DNA from: Stutzerimonas stutzeri
Lineage (GTDB): Bacteria; Pseudomonadota; Gammaproteobacteria; Pseudomonadales; Pseudomonadaceae
Length of the DNA: 64,000 bases
Assembly (NCBI GenBank): GCA_002345575.1
Contig: DDVX01000008.1
Span: 1 to 64,000, forward strand
Reading direction: 5' to 3'
How positions within the stretch are numbered: position 1 is the stretch's first letter; the number at the start of each line of letters is the position of its first letter. Under the pieces are notes generated by a model, which worked only from the letters and a program-made list of their open reading frames with translations, was not told where the DNA came from and searched no databases. Both the position numbers and the translations under genes were made by a program. Below are positions 7,993 through 16,360 of this stretch, piece after piece.

Positions 7993-10193
7993 ATACGCTC
8001 AACTCCCCGGTCGGCCAGCCGCTGGATCGTGTTGACGGCCCGCTCAAGGTCACCGGCCAGGCCCGTTACGCCGCCGAATTCGGCACACCCCAGTTACTGC
8101 ACGGCAGCGTGGTGTCGAGCACCATCGCCCGAGGACGCGTGCGTAGCATCGACAGCCATGAGGCCGAGGCGCTGCCCGGCGTGGTGCTGGTGCTGACCCA
8201 CCAAAACCGGCCGCCGATTGCCAGCTACGACGAGCCTTACGAGGACGACGATGCCGCCGAAGGCTCGCCGTTCCGCCCGCTGTACAACGATCGCGTGCTC
8301 TACAGCGGCCAGCCGCTGGCGCTGGTGGTTGCGGAAAGCCTGGAGCTGGCGCGTCATGCCGGCTCGCTGGTGCGCATCGAATACGACAGCGAGCCACATC
8401 AGACCGATCTGCTCGCGGCCCGCGACCAGGCCCATGAAGCGCCCGCTGAAACGCCGGAGCCGCGCGGCGACTTCGCCAGCGCCTTCGCCGCCGCGCCGCA
8501 CAAGGTCGAGCAGGAATACGTCACTCCGGTGGAGCATCACAACCCCATGGAGATGCACGCATCCACGGTGCATTACCAGCCGGGCGGCGACCTGCTGATC
8601 TATGAGAAGACCCAGGGCGTGCAGAACTGCCAGCGCTATGTCGAGGATGTGTTCGGGCTAAAGGGACGGATTCGCATACTGTCGCCCTTCGTCGGTGGCG
8701 CCTTCGGTTCCGGCCTGCGTCCGCAATACCAGTTGCCGCTGGCGGTGATGGCCGCGCTCAAGCTCAAGCGCTCGGTGCGCGTGGTGCTGACGCGCCAGCA
8801 GATGTTCACCTTCGGCTATCGCCCACGCAGCATCCAGCGCTTGTCGCTGGCGGCCGACGAGGGCGGCCGGTTGCAGGCAGTGGGCCATCGCGCGATTGGC
8901 CAGACCTCGCGCTTCGAGGATTTCACCGAGCATGAGGTGGAATGGTCGGGAATGCTTTATCGCTGCGATAACGTCGCGCTGGACTACCGCCTTGCGCCGC
9001 TCGACGTGTTCACTCCGATCGACATGCGCGCGCCCGGCGCGACCATCGGCGTTTATGCGCTGGAATGCGCCATGGACGAACTGGCCTACGCCAGCGACAT
9101 CGATCCACTGCAGCTCCGCCTGATCAACTTCGCCGAGCGCAACGGCAACCAGGACAAGCCCTATTCCAGCAAGGAACTGCGCGCCTGTTACGCGCAGGGC
9201 GGCGAACGCTTCGGCTGGTCACGCCGCTCGATGGCCCCGCGCAGCATGCGCGAAGGCCGCGAGCTGATCGGCTGGGGCATGGCTACCGGCGTTTGGGAAG
9301 CCATGCAGATGCCGGCCAGCGCCAAGGCCTGCCTCGAAGCGGATGGCCGGCTGGTGGTCAGCAGCGCCACGGCTGATATCGGCACTGGCACCTACACCGT
9401 GATGACCCAGATCGCGGCGGCCGCGATGGGTGTGTCGCTGGGACAGGTGGAATTTCGCCTCGGCGATTCGAGCCTGCCGCAAGCGCCGCTGGAAGGCGGT
9501 TCGGCTACGGTCTCGTCGGTTGGCTCGGCGGTTCAGCAAGCCTGCGTGGCGCTGCAGGAAAAATTGCTGGATGTGGTACAGCAATTCCCGGGCTCACCGT
9601 TTGCCGGCGCGAGCCTGGACGATGTGGTCTTCGCCGAGGGAAAGCTGCTGCTCAAGCGCGACCCTGGCGTCCATGTCGATCTCGGCGAGGTGGTGCGCAG
9701 CAATGGCACGCTGGCTGCCGAAGCGCGCGTCGAACCGGGCGAAAAGCGTAAGGAGTGGGCGACGGCCACGCATTCGGCGGTGTTCGTCGAGGTGCGTGTC
9801 GACGAGGCGCTGGGCACCATCAAGGTCAGCCGGGTGGTCAGCGCCATCGCGGCGGGGCGCATCGTCAATCCCAAGACGGCCGGCAACCAGATCGTCGGCG
9901 GCGTGGTCTGGGGCATCGGCATGGCGCTGCAGGAAGAAACCCTGATCGACCACCGGCTGGGGCGCTACATGAACCACAATCTGTCCGAGTATCACGTCCC
10001 GGTGCAGACCGACATTCCCGATGTCGAGGTGATCTTCGTCGAGGAAGACGACAGCGTGGTCAACGACCTCGGCTCCAAGGGCGTCGGAGAGATCGGGATC
10101 ATCGGGGTTGCCGCGGCAGTAGCCAATGCCATCTATCACGCCACAGGGAAGCGTGTGCGGGATCTGCCGATCACCTTGGACAAGCTGCTGTAA
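7989..10193 (+). CDS. Molybdenum hydroxylase, molybdopterin-binding subunit (PaoC/YagR-like)
   Basis: A 734-residue large subunit of a xanthine oxidase family enzyme. The N-terminal segment (DRVDGPLKVTGQARYAAE) and the C-terminal GSKGVGEIG motif, with the likely catalytic Glu near residue 701, are typical. It oxidises aldehydes or N-heterocycles using water as oxygen source. The closest pattern I recognise is the PaoABC/YagTSR aldehyde oxidoreductase, but the divergent purine permease makes a purine substrate possible. No XdhC/PaoD-type maturation factor is encoded next to it, so cofactor insertion must use one from elsewhere. Confidence 0.87.
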   Translation: MNTLNSPVGQPLDRVDGPLKVTGQARYAAEFGTPQLLHGSVVSSTIARGRVRSIDSHEAEALPGVVLVLTHQNRPPIASYDEPYEDDDAAEGSPFRPLYNDRVLYSGQPLALVVAESLELARHAGSLVRIEYDSEPHQTDLLAARDQAHEAPAETPEPRGDFASAFAAAPHKVEQEYVTPVEHHNPMEMHASTVHYQPGGDLLIYEKTQGVQNCQRYVEDVFGLKGRIRILSPFVGGAFGSGLRPQYQLPLAVMAALKLKRSVRVVLTRQQMFTFGYRPRSIQRLSLAADEGGRLQAVGHRAIGQTSRFEDFTEHEVEWSGMLYRCDNVALDYRLAPLDVFTPIDMRAPGATIGVYALECAMDELAYASDIDPLQLRLINFAERNGNQDKPYSSKELRACYAQGGERFGWSRRSMAPRSMREGRELIGWGMATGVWEAMQMPASAKACLEADGRLVVSSATADIGTGTYTVMTQIAAAAMGVSLGQVEFRLGDSSLPQAPLEGGSATVSSVGSAVQQACVALQEKLLDVVQQFPGSPFAGASLDDVVFAEGKLLLKRDPGVHVDLGEVVRSNGTLAAEARVEPGEKRKEWATATHSAVFVEVRVDEALGTIKVSRVVSAIAAGRIVNPKTAGNQIVGGVVWGIGMALQEETLIDHRLGRYMNHNLSEYHVPVQTDIPDVEVIFVEEDDSVVNDLGSKGVGEIGIIGVAAAVANAIYHATGKRVRDLPITLDKLL

Positions 10194-10252
10194 TCGTTGG
10201 CCGGGTAAGGGCCGGTGGATGTGAAAAGCAACATGGACACCCTGCGTAGCGT

Positions 10253-11380
10253 CTAGCTCTTGATCGCCCGCAGGATGACGAACTTCGGCGTCGCCGCCAC
10301 CTGCTCGACCTTGCCGAACAGCCGCTTGAGCTTGAGGTGGTAGCCCAGGTGGCGGTTGCCGACGATCCACAGTTCGCCGCCTTTGCCCAGCGCCGACTTG
10401 GCCTGGGTGAACATGCGCCAGGCGAGGAAATCGCCGACCACCTGCTGCTGGTGGAACGGCGGGTTGCACAGCACCAGGTCCAGCGAGTCCAGTGGCTGCT
10501 CGGCCAGGCCATCGCCGGCACGGATATCGGCCGCACGCTCGCCATTGATCGCCTGCCAGTTCTCCTGCGCTGATTGCACCGCCATGTAGCTTTCATCCAC
10601 CAGCGTCAGCTGTGCCTGTGGATTGTGCAGGGCATAGACGATACCCAGCACGCCGTTTCCGCAGCCCAGATCTGCCGCGCGCAGGTTGCCCAGCGCGCGT
10701 GGCAGATGCGGCAGGAAGGCGCGTGTGCCGATGTCCAGACCTTCGCGGCAGAACAGGTTGGCGTGGTTGAGCAGTTCCAGACGCGGCTCGTCCAGGCGAT
10801 AGCGCGTCGGATAGGGCGAGACTGGCACGGGCTTGGGCGCTGGGGTGGCGAATAGCAGGCGCGCCTTTTTCACCGCCAGTGAGGCCTGCACCGGGCCGAT
10901 GTACTTCTCCAGTAAATCGCCCGCGGCCCGAGGCAGATGCTTGATCATCGCTGCGGCAATCACTTGAGCGCCGGGCGCCAGCTGATCGTGCAAGCGAATC
11001 AGCTGCTCTTCCAGCAGTGCCAGGGTCTTGGGTACGCGGATCAGGACGACATCGAACGGGCCGCTGGCGACCTCGCTAGCCGGCACGAAGGACAAGCTGT
11101 CTGCCGGCAGTTCGTTGCGTGCGAGATTCTTGTCCAGGGCGAGATGGGCCAGGTGTGAATCCCCGCTGCTGGTGATCTGCGCATGTGGCGCCAGTGAGGC
11201 GGCCAGCGCACCGAAGCTATCATTGAGTACCAGCACCCGCGCATTTGACGGCAAGCCTCGCTCATGCAGATGCGCAAGCAGGTACTCGTCGGCGGCATCG
11301 AAGGCCTGCAGGGGCTCGTTGGCCTGCTCCGGTTGTCGAATCAGGTCGAGGCGGGCGAATGGCGTATCAAGAATAGGCAT
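10253..11380 (-). CDS. rlmG: 23S rRNA (guanine-1835-N2)-methyltransferase RlmG
   Basis: A 375-residue protein with two methyltransferase-like halves. The N-terminal half is degenerate; the C-terminal half holds the SAM motif ADLGCGNGVLGI and the catalytic-loop motif NPPFH used by N2-guanine methyltransferases. Length and two-domain layout match RlmG, the enzyme that makes m2G1835 in 23S rRNA; the related RsmC is shorter and differs in its N-terminal half. It is convergent with the hydroxylase operon (about 60 bp gap) and divergent from fpr. Confidence 0.9.
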   Translation of the reverse strand: MPILDTPFARLDLIRQPEQANEPLQAFDAADEYLLAHLHERGLPSNARVLVLNDSFGALAASLAPHAQITSSGDSHLAHLALDKNLARNELPADSLSFVPASEVASGPFDVVLIRVPKTLALLEEQLIRLHDQLAPGAQVIAAAMIKHLPRAAGDLLEKYIGPVQASLAVKKARLLFATPAPKPVPVSPYPTRYRLDEPRLELLNHANLFCREGLDIGTRAFLPHLPRALGNLRAADLGCGNGVLGIVYALHNPQAQLTLVDESYMAVQSAQENWQAINGERAADIRAGDGLAEQPLDSLDLVLCNPPFHQQQVVGDFLAWRMFTQAKSALGKGGELWIVGNRHLGYHLKLKRLFGKVEQVAATPKFVILRAIKS

Positions 11381-11484
11381 AGGAACTGGCGGTGTTTGTC
11401 AGCGGCGGATTGGAGTATCAATGGGTACCAGCCGGCGAGGTTGCGATTGGCTCAGCCCGGCTGTGTTTGCAAAGGGAGCGAAGT

Positions 11485-12261
11485 ATGACTGTCAGCGAAG
11501 AGAAGTTCACCCGCCAGCGTCTGCTTGAGGTGCAGACGTTGACGCCGACGCTGTTCACCCTGCGTACCACGCGTGATCCGGGCTTCCGCTTCACCGCCGG
11601 ACAGTTCGCCCGGCTTGGAGTGCGCAAGCCCAGTGGCAGTATCGTCTGGCGCGCCTATTCGATGGTGTCGGCGCCGCACGACGAGTTTCTCGATTTCTTT
11701 TCCATCGTAGTGCCCGGCGGCGAATTCACCAGTGAGCTGAGCCGCCTCAAGGTGGGCGACGAGCTGCTGATCGACAAGCAGGCCTTCGGCTTTCTGACCC
11801 TGGATCGTTTCCCCGATGGGCGTGACCTCTGGCTGCTGGCTACCGGTACGGGGCTGGCGCCGTTTCTGTCGATTCTGCAGGGCTTCGAAGCCTGGGAGCG
11901 TTTCGAGCGCATCATTCTTGTCTACAGCGTGCGCGAGGCGCGCGAGCTAGCCTATCAGCAACTGATCGCCGAGCTGCCACAGCGCGAGTATCTGGAGGGT
12001 TTGGGTCACAAGCTGACCTACCTGCCGGTGGTGACTCGCGAACAGGTGCCAGGCGCGCTAAGCGGACGCATCACCCAGCTGATCGAAACCGGCGAGCTGG
12101 AGCGCGCCGCCGATTTGGAGCTGACGCCTGAACACTCGCGCATTATGCTTTGCGGCAATCCGCAGATGATCGAGGACACCCGTCAATTGCTCAAAACCCG
12201 CGATCTCAATCTGGCGCTGACTCGCAAGCCGGGCCAAGTGGCGGTAGAAAACTACTGGTAG
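11485..12261 (+). CDS. fpr: Ferredoxin-NADP+ reductase
   Basis: A 258-residue flavoprotein of the bacterial Fpr class. The FAD-binding motif is RAYSMVSAP, the NADP-binding segment is LLATGTGLAPFLS, and the C-terminus is VAVENYW, ending in an aromatic residue as in Pseudomonas Fpr. It exchanges electrons between NADPH and ferredoxin or flavodoxin in the cytosol and supports Fe-S enzymes and oxidative stress defence. The ATG at 11485 is preceded by AAGGGAG. The upstream in-frame 31 codons look like untranslated leader. Transcription probably ends at the repeat and hairpin before gdhA. Confidence 0.93.
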   Translation: MTVSEEKFTRQRLLEVQTLTPTLFTLRTTRDPGFRFTAGQFARLGVRKPSGSIVWRAYSMVSAPHDEFLDFFSIVVPGGEFTSELSRLKVGDELLIDKQAFGFLTLDRFPDGRDLWLLATGTGLAPFLSILQGFEAWERFERIILVYSVREARELAYQQLIAELPQREYLEGLGHKLTYLPVVTREQVPGALSGRITQLIETGELERAADLELTPEHSRIMLCGNPQMIEDTRQLLKTRDLNLALTRKPGQVAVENYW

Positions 12262-12263
12262 AC

Positions 12264-12367
12264 GTAAGGTGGATGGCCGAAGCCATCCACGCGTAAATCG
12301 GCGCCTCGATGGTATGAGGGCTCATCCCCCTCGCGTGGAAAATCGCTTCGCGAGTTTTCCACGCTAC
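12264..12367. repeat. Double stem-loop intergenic repeat, copy 1
   Basis: Starts GTAAGGTGGATGGC, pairs with GCCATCCAC, then a second hairpin from GTGGAAAA to TTTTCCAC closed by GCTAC. A related element with the same GTAGG...CCTAC ends and two hairpins lies at 57294-57376, and a diverged one at 45237-45303. All three sit directly after a stop codon. Confidence 0.6.
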
Positions 12368-12391
12368 GAGCTGCCTATTCGCGCAGCCAAC

Positions 12392-12434
12392 AAAAAAGCC
12401 CCCATCCGATGGATGGCTCGGATGGGGGCTTTCC
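12392..12434. terminator. Intrinsic terminator of gdhA (bidirectional)
   Basis: Perfect 15-bp stem: AAAGCCCCCATCCGA at 12395-12409 with its complement at 12418-12432. On the minus strand it is followed by six Ts, so it mainly ends gdhA; it can also stop fpr transcripts. Confidence 0.9.
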
Positions 12435-12465
12435 CTGCAGCGCTTGGCTTGATGCGCGTCGCTGC

Positions 12466-13806
12466 TTACACCACGCCCTGGGCCAGCATGGCATCGGCAA
12501 CCTTGACGAAGCCGGCGATGTTGGCGCCTTTGACGTAGTTGATCCGGCCATCTTCCTCTTCGCCGTAGGCGACGCAGGCATGGTGGATCGATTGCATGAT
12601 GCTGTGCAGCTTGGTGTCCACTTCGCCAGCCGACCAGTGCAAGCGCATGGCGTTCTGGCTCATTTCAAGCCCCGAACAGGCCACGCCGCCAGCGTTGGAC
12701 GCCTTGCCCGGTGCGTAGAGGATGCCGGCTTCGAGGAACAGGTCCACGGCTTCCAGCGTCGATGGCATGTTGGCGCCTTCGGCCACACAGGCGCAGCCGT
12801 TCTTGAGCAGCATGCGGGCATCGTCGCCGTCCAGTTCGTTCTGGGTGGCGCAGGGCAGCGCGATGTCGCAGGGCAGGCTCCAAGGGCGCTGGTCGGGCAT
12901 GTAGGTCACGCCGAAGTGCGCGCCCATTTCCTCCAGGCGACCGCGACGGACGTTCTTCAGGTCCATCAGGTAGGCCCACTGCTCCTCGGTCATGCCGTCC
13001 GGGAAGTGCAAGGTGCCACCCGAATCGGATACCGAGACGACCAGGCCGCCCAGCTCGATGACTTTCTGCGCTGCGTATTGCGCGACGTTGCCGGAGCCGG
13101 AGATGGAGACGCGCTTGCCTTCGAAGCTGGTGCGGGTGCTCTTGAGCATTTCCTGGGCGAAGTACACGCAGCCGTAGCCGGTGGCTTCCGGGCGGATCAG
13201 GCTGCCGCCGTAGGCCAGGCCCTTGCCGGTCAGTACCGAGGTGAACTGGTTGGACAGGCGCTTGTACTGTCCGAAGAGGAAACCGATTTCGCGGCCACCG
13301 ACACCGATGTCGCCAGCGGGTACATCAAGGTCGGCGCCGATATGGCGATACAGCTCGCTCATAAACGACTGGCAGAAGCGCATCACTTCGTTGTCGGTCT
13401 TACCCTTGGGGTTGAAATCCGAACCGCCTTTGCCGCCACCCATGGGCAGCGAAGTCAGGGAATTCTTGAAAACCTGTTCGAAGGCGAGGAACTTGAGCAC
13501 GCCGACGTTGACCGAAGGATGGAAGCGCAGGCCGCCTTTGTAGGGGCCAATGGCGCTGTTCATCTGGATGCGGTAACCGCGGTTTACCTGTACGCGCCCC
13601 TGATCATCGACCCAAGGTACGCGAAACATGATGGCCCGCTCCGGCTCGACCATGCGTTCAATGATGCCGGCCTGCATGTAGCGCGGGTTGGCTTCGAGGA
13701 ATGGCCAGAGGCTGCGAACGACTTCTTCAACGGCCTGATGGAACTCGGGTTGATGGGGGTCGCGTTGCCTCAACCGGGCGAGAAAGGCATCAACTGTTTC
13801 GATCAT
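12466..13806 (-). CDS. gdhA: NADP-specific glutamate dehydrogenase
   Basis: A 446-residue hexameric-type glutamate dehydrogenase that aminates 2-oxoglutarate with ammonia. The substrate-binding lysines lie in GPYKGGLRFHPSV and PMGGGKGGSDFNPKG, and the nucleotide-binding fold in VSISGSGNVAQYAAQK. Length matches the bacterial NADPH-dependent (biosynthetic) class and not the large NAD-specific form. It ends at a strong terminator. The 210 bp before it are shared with the divergent gntK promoter and hold no other feature I can support. Confidence 0.95.
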   Translation of the reverse strand: MIETVDAFLARLRQRDPHQPEFHQAVEEVVRSLWPFLEANPRYMQAGIIERMVEPERAIMFRVPWVDDQGRVQVNRGYRIQMNSAIGPYKGGLRFHPSVNVGVLKFLAFEQVFKNSLTSLPMGGGKGGSDFNPKGKTDNEVMRFCQSFMSELYRHIGADLDVPAGDIGVGGREIGFLFGQYKRLSNQFTSVLTGKGLAYGGSLIRPEATGYGCVYFAQEMLKSTRTSFEGKRVSISGSGNVAQYAAQKVIELGGLVVSVSDSGGTLHFPDGMTEEQWAYLMDLKNVRRGRLEEMGAHFGVTYMPDQRPWSLPCDIALPCATQNELDGDDARMLLKNGCACVAEGANMPSTLEAVDLFLEAGILYAPGKASNAGGVACSGLEMSQNAMRLHWSAGEVDTKLHSIMQSIHHACVAYGEEEDGRINYVKGANIAGFVKVADAMLAQGVV

Positions 13807-14016
13807 GTGAATGGCCCTCGGATACAGCCCATTAGGCAGTCATTAAAATTTTTTGGCCGGCGACTTTAGCAAACAAGGTTTGCCCGGCGAAAGTGCGGGC
13901 TGAACGGAAGGTGTCACTTTGCGTCTCCGAACAAATGGGCGTTGGTTACTTTGACGCCTTGGGAAGGAGGTATACGTCAGTAGTTTTCTGCCTTTATGCG
14001 GACTGGAGCAGAGCGA

Positions 14017-14526
14017 ATGATTGTAGTCATCATGGGTGTTTCCGGAAGCGGCAAGACCACCATCGGTGAACGGCTTGCAGCCCGCCTGGAATGCGGCTTC
14101 TCGGATGCTGACCAGTATCATGGGGCGGGCAACAAGGCCAAAATGGCCCAGGGTATCGCGCTGACTGATGCCGACCGTGAACCATGGCTTGCGGCAATGC
14201 ACGCGGCCATTGTCGAGCGGACTCTTCAGGGTGTTGATCACGTGTTTGCCTGCTCGGCGCTCAAGCGTCGCTATCGCGAGCAGCTGTGCGGAAATGTCGC
14301 AGAGGTGATGCTGGTATTCCTGCACGGCCCGGTCGAAGTGCTGGCCAAACGGGTCACCAGCCGTCGTGGGCACTTCTTCGATCCTGCGTTATTGGGGGAC
14401 CAATTAGCCGTGCTTGAGCCGCCTGCGGCGGATGAAGCGCTAACGGTGGATATCCGCCTGACGCCCGATGAGATTGTCGAGCAGATCGTCCGGGCGCTGG
14501 AGATGCGAAAGGCGGGCAGTAAGTGA
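14017..14526 (+). CDS. gntK: Gluconokinase
   Basis: A 169-residue P-loop kinase that phosphorylates gluconate to 6-phosphogluconate, feeding the Entner-Doudoroff and pentose phosphate routes. The Walker A motif is GVSGSGKTT at residues 7-15, followed by the substrate region DADQYH and by CSALKRRYR, all typical of thermoresistant-type GntK. The ATG at 14017 is chosen for GGAG eight bases upstream; an ATG 21 nt earlier has no ribosome-binding site. No gluconate permease or GntR repressor is adjacent. Confidence 0.9.
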   Translation: MIVVIMGVSGSGKTTIGERLAARLECGFSDADQYHGAGNKAKMAQGIALTDADREPWLAAMHAAIVERTLQGVDHVFACSALKRRYREQLCGNVAEVMLVFLHGPVEVLAKRVTSRRGHFFDPALLGDQLAVLEPPAADEALTVDIRLTPDEIVEQIVRALEMRKAGSK

Positions 14527-14587
14527 AGAGGGCTCGTACGGCATGACACAATCCGTAGGGCCGGATTCATTTGGCCAGAGTCTCGCC

Positions 14588-15385
14588 CTACGACGCCAGA
14601 TTATCGGCCCGCTCGCAGCGATTCCGACCTGCTCGCTTGGCGCGCATCAAGGCGGCATCGGCACGGTTGATGGTGCTTGAGTAGGTTTCATCGCCTTGCA
14701 GCTGCGCAACGCCCACGCTTGCGGTGACGGCCAGCTGTTCATCGTTCACGCGGATCACCAGCGAGGCGATGCTGGCGCCCAGGCGCTGCATGACCCGTTC
14801 GGCGGTCTCGAGGGGGCTTTCCGGCATCAGGATAAGAAACTCCTCGCCGCCCCAGCGACCGCAAAGATCCTGTTCGCGAACTTCCGCTTCCATCACGCGC
14901 ACCACTTCCACCAGCACGTTGTCGCCTACGCCGTGGCCATGAGCATCGTTAATGACCTTGAAGCGGTCGATATCCAGCATGGCGATGGACATTGGGCGGT
15001 TATAGCGCCTGGCGCGCTCCACTTCTTCGCGCAGGCGCTCGGTCAGCAACCGGCGGTTGGCGATGCCGGTCAGCGCGTCATGGGTGGAAGCCTCGCGCAG
15101 GGAAATATTCAGGTCCTGCATCATGCTCTGGTAACGGTCGGAGATACGCGCAATCTTCTCCACCTGGCGCAGCTGCTTCTCGACGCGAGCAGACAGGGAC
15201 AGCTCGCGTTCACGGGCCATGCTCTGATAGCCGTCGGAGACCCGCGCAATGCGTTCGAGGCGCTCGATCAGCTCGTGGTGAACGTTCCACAGCTGGCCCA
15301 GCGCTTCTTTCAGCGGGTGACCTTCATGCTGTGCATCGGCGAGGATTGTGCTGATCTGTAGTTCGAGCGGAGTTGGCCCACGCAT
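14588..15385 (-). CDS. siaD: Diguanylate cyclase SiaD
   Basis: A 265-residue cytosolic protein. Residues about 1-100 are helical with two similar repeats around RIARVSDGYQSM and KIARISDRYQSM, likely a coiled signalling region. The C-terminal GGDEF domain has an intact GGEEF active site and, five residues before it, an REQD inhibitory (I-site) motif. It makes c-di-GMP from two GTP. In P. aeruginosa SiaD is activated by unphosphorylated SiaC and controls aggregation and biofilm formation. It is last in siaABCD, 11 nt after siaC. Confidence 0.9.
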   Translation of the reverse strand: MRGPTPLELQISTILADAQHEGHPLKEALGQLWNVHHELIERLERIARVSDGYQSMARERELSLSARVEKQLRQVEKIARISDRYQSMMQDLNISLREASTHDALTGIANRRLLTERLREEVERARRYNRPMSIAMLDIDRFKVINDAHGHGVGDNVLVEVVRVMEAEVREQDLCGRWGGEEFLILMPESPLETAERVMQRLGASIASLVIRVNDEQLAVTASVGVAQLQGDETYSSTINRADAALMRAKRAGRNRCERADNLAS

Positions 15386-15396
15386 ATTGGTTTCCG

Positions 15397-15774
15397 CTAG
15401 TTGTGGCTGAGGATGGAAAAGGGAAAGGTGCAGTCTTCCTTGAATTCTTCGGCCAGCTCGACCACGCGCTCGTTCTGGTGATCGTAGTACCAGTTGACGG
15501 CAACGGCTTTGCCCTGCTGATAAGAATCTTCAAGCAGGTCGAAGATTTCCATCATCGCCTTGATGCTGCTGGTGTTGAGATAAAGCAGGCGCAAATCGAG
15601 ATTGAGTGGGCGCTCGGCTTCGGCCAGGAAGCGCTCAATCCATTCGAATACCGGGTGGAACAGTTCGAAGGAGTTTTCTGGGTAGGAATCGCCCTGCATC
15701 GAGATGCTGCCGGCAGCCCAGTCGGACTGGATGGTAGGGGTGGACTGGCTGCCTGGAAGTGAAAAATCGTTCAT
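15397..15774 (-). CDS. siaC: SiaC, phospho-switched activator of SiaD (DUF1987)
   Basis: A 125-residue protein of the DUF1987 family. The segment LYLNTSSIKAMMEIFD contains the conserved threonine that, in the P. aeruginosa system, is phosphorylated by SiaB and dephosphorylated by SiaA; the dephosphorylated form binds and activates SiaD. It has the fold type of anti-sigma factor antagonists. The start at 15774 (MNDFSLPG) matches known SiaC N-termini better than the upstream in-frame codon. Twenty bases separate it from siaB. Confidence 0.9.
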   Translation of the reverse strand: MNDFSLPGSQSTPTIQSDWAAGSISMQGDSYPENSFELFHPVFEWIERFLAEAERPLNLDLRLLYLNTSSIKAMMEIFDLLEDSYQQGKAVAVNWYYDHQNERVVELAEEFKEDCTFPFSILSHN

Positions 15775-15794
15775 GTATGACGTGCTCCCGGAGT

Positions 15795-16337
15795 TCAGAT
15801 GATGGCGCTGAGGCTGACAAAACAAAGTCCACTGCCCACAGGCTGCAAAGATGCGCGCAAGGATTCACTGGATTTACGGGCGATATCGATCAGCCCCAGG
15901 CCCGCGCCGGAAATCACGTGCTCCTCGCGAGGTTTGCGCAGCTGTTCCTTATACATGGCCTTGAGTTCGGTCTTGTCCAGCTTGGCCAGTTGGTCGATGG
16001 CCGCCAGCAGCGTGGCGCCGTCAGCGGCTTCGATCAGGTTGCCGGCCGAAACTACATAGCGGCCCTGTTCGTTGCGTGAAACCACCACGGTCGCGCCGGC
16101 CTGCTGGTCGGTCCAGTTCTTGTCGCGAGTGTAGTGGCGAATGTTCTGGGTCATTTCGATGTAGACGGCGAAGACGTCCATGGCCGAAGAAGGGTGGGCG
16201 TGCTCCGCTTGCATATAGTTGCGCAGCGCATTGCCGATTTCCTCAATGAGGCTGCGCGAGATCGGGCCGTTGAAGCAGAGCATGATCTGCTGCTGGTTGT
16301 AGCGATCGCGCATGGCGAACAGGTCGATGGGTTCCAT
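15795..16337 (-). CDS. siaB: SiaB, protein kinase for SiaC
   Basis: A 180-residue protein of the SiaB family. It has GHKL-kinase-like features, with an N-box-like segment (IEMTQNIRHYTRDK) and a glycine-rich ATP-lid segment (VISGAGLGLIDIARKS). In P. aeruginosa it phosphorylates SiaC on threonine and so lowers c-di-GMP production by SiaD. It lies between siaA and siaC in the same order as the described operon, with short gaps. Confidence 0.9.
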   Translation of the reverse strand: MEPIDLFAMRDRYNQQQIMLCFNGPISRSLIEEIGNALRNYMQAEHAHPSSAMDVFAVYIEMTQNIRHYTRDKNWTDQQAGATVVVSRNEQGRYVVSAGNLIEAADGATLLAAIDQLAKLDKTELKAMYKEQLRKPREEHVISGAGLGLIDIARKSSESLRASLQPVGSGLCFVSLSAII

Positions 16338-16360
16338 GTATCACTCCGTGCGGGGCTAGC

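Noticed and set aside
12409..13869. 486-codon frame antisense to gdhA
   Set aside because: Covers the whole gdhA gene and its terminator in the opposite direction; composition is that of an antisense shadow.
14351..14600. Possible hairpin terminator between gntK and siaD
   Set aside because: The 60-bp gap has only weak inverted complementarity (around TCGTACGG/CCGTAGGG) and no T-run.
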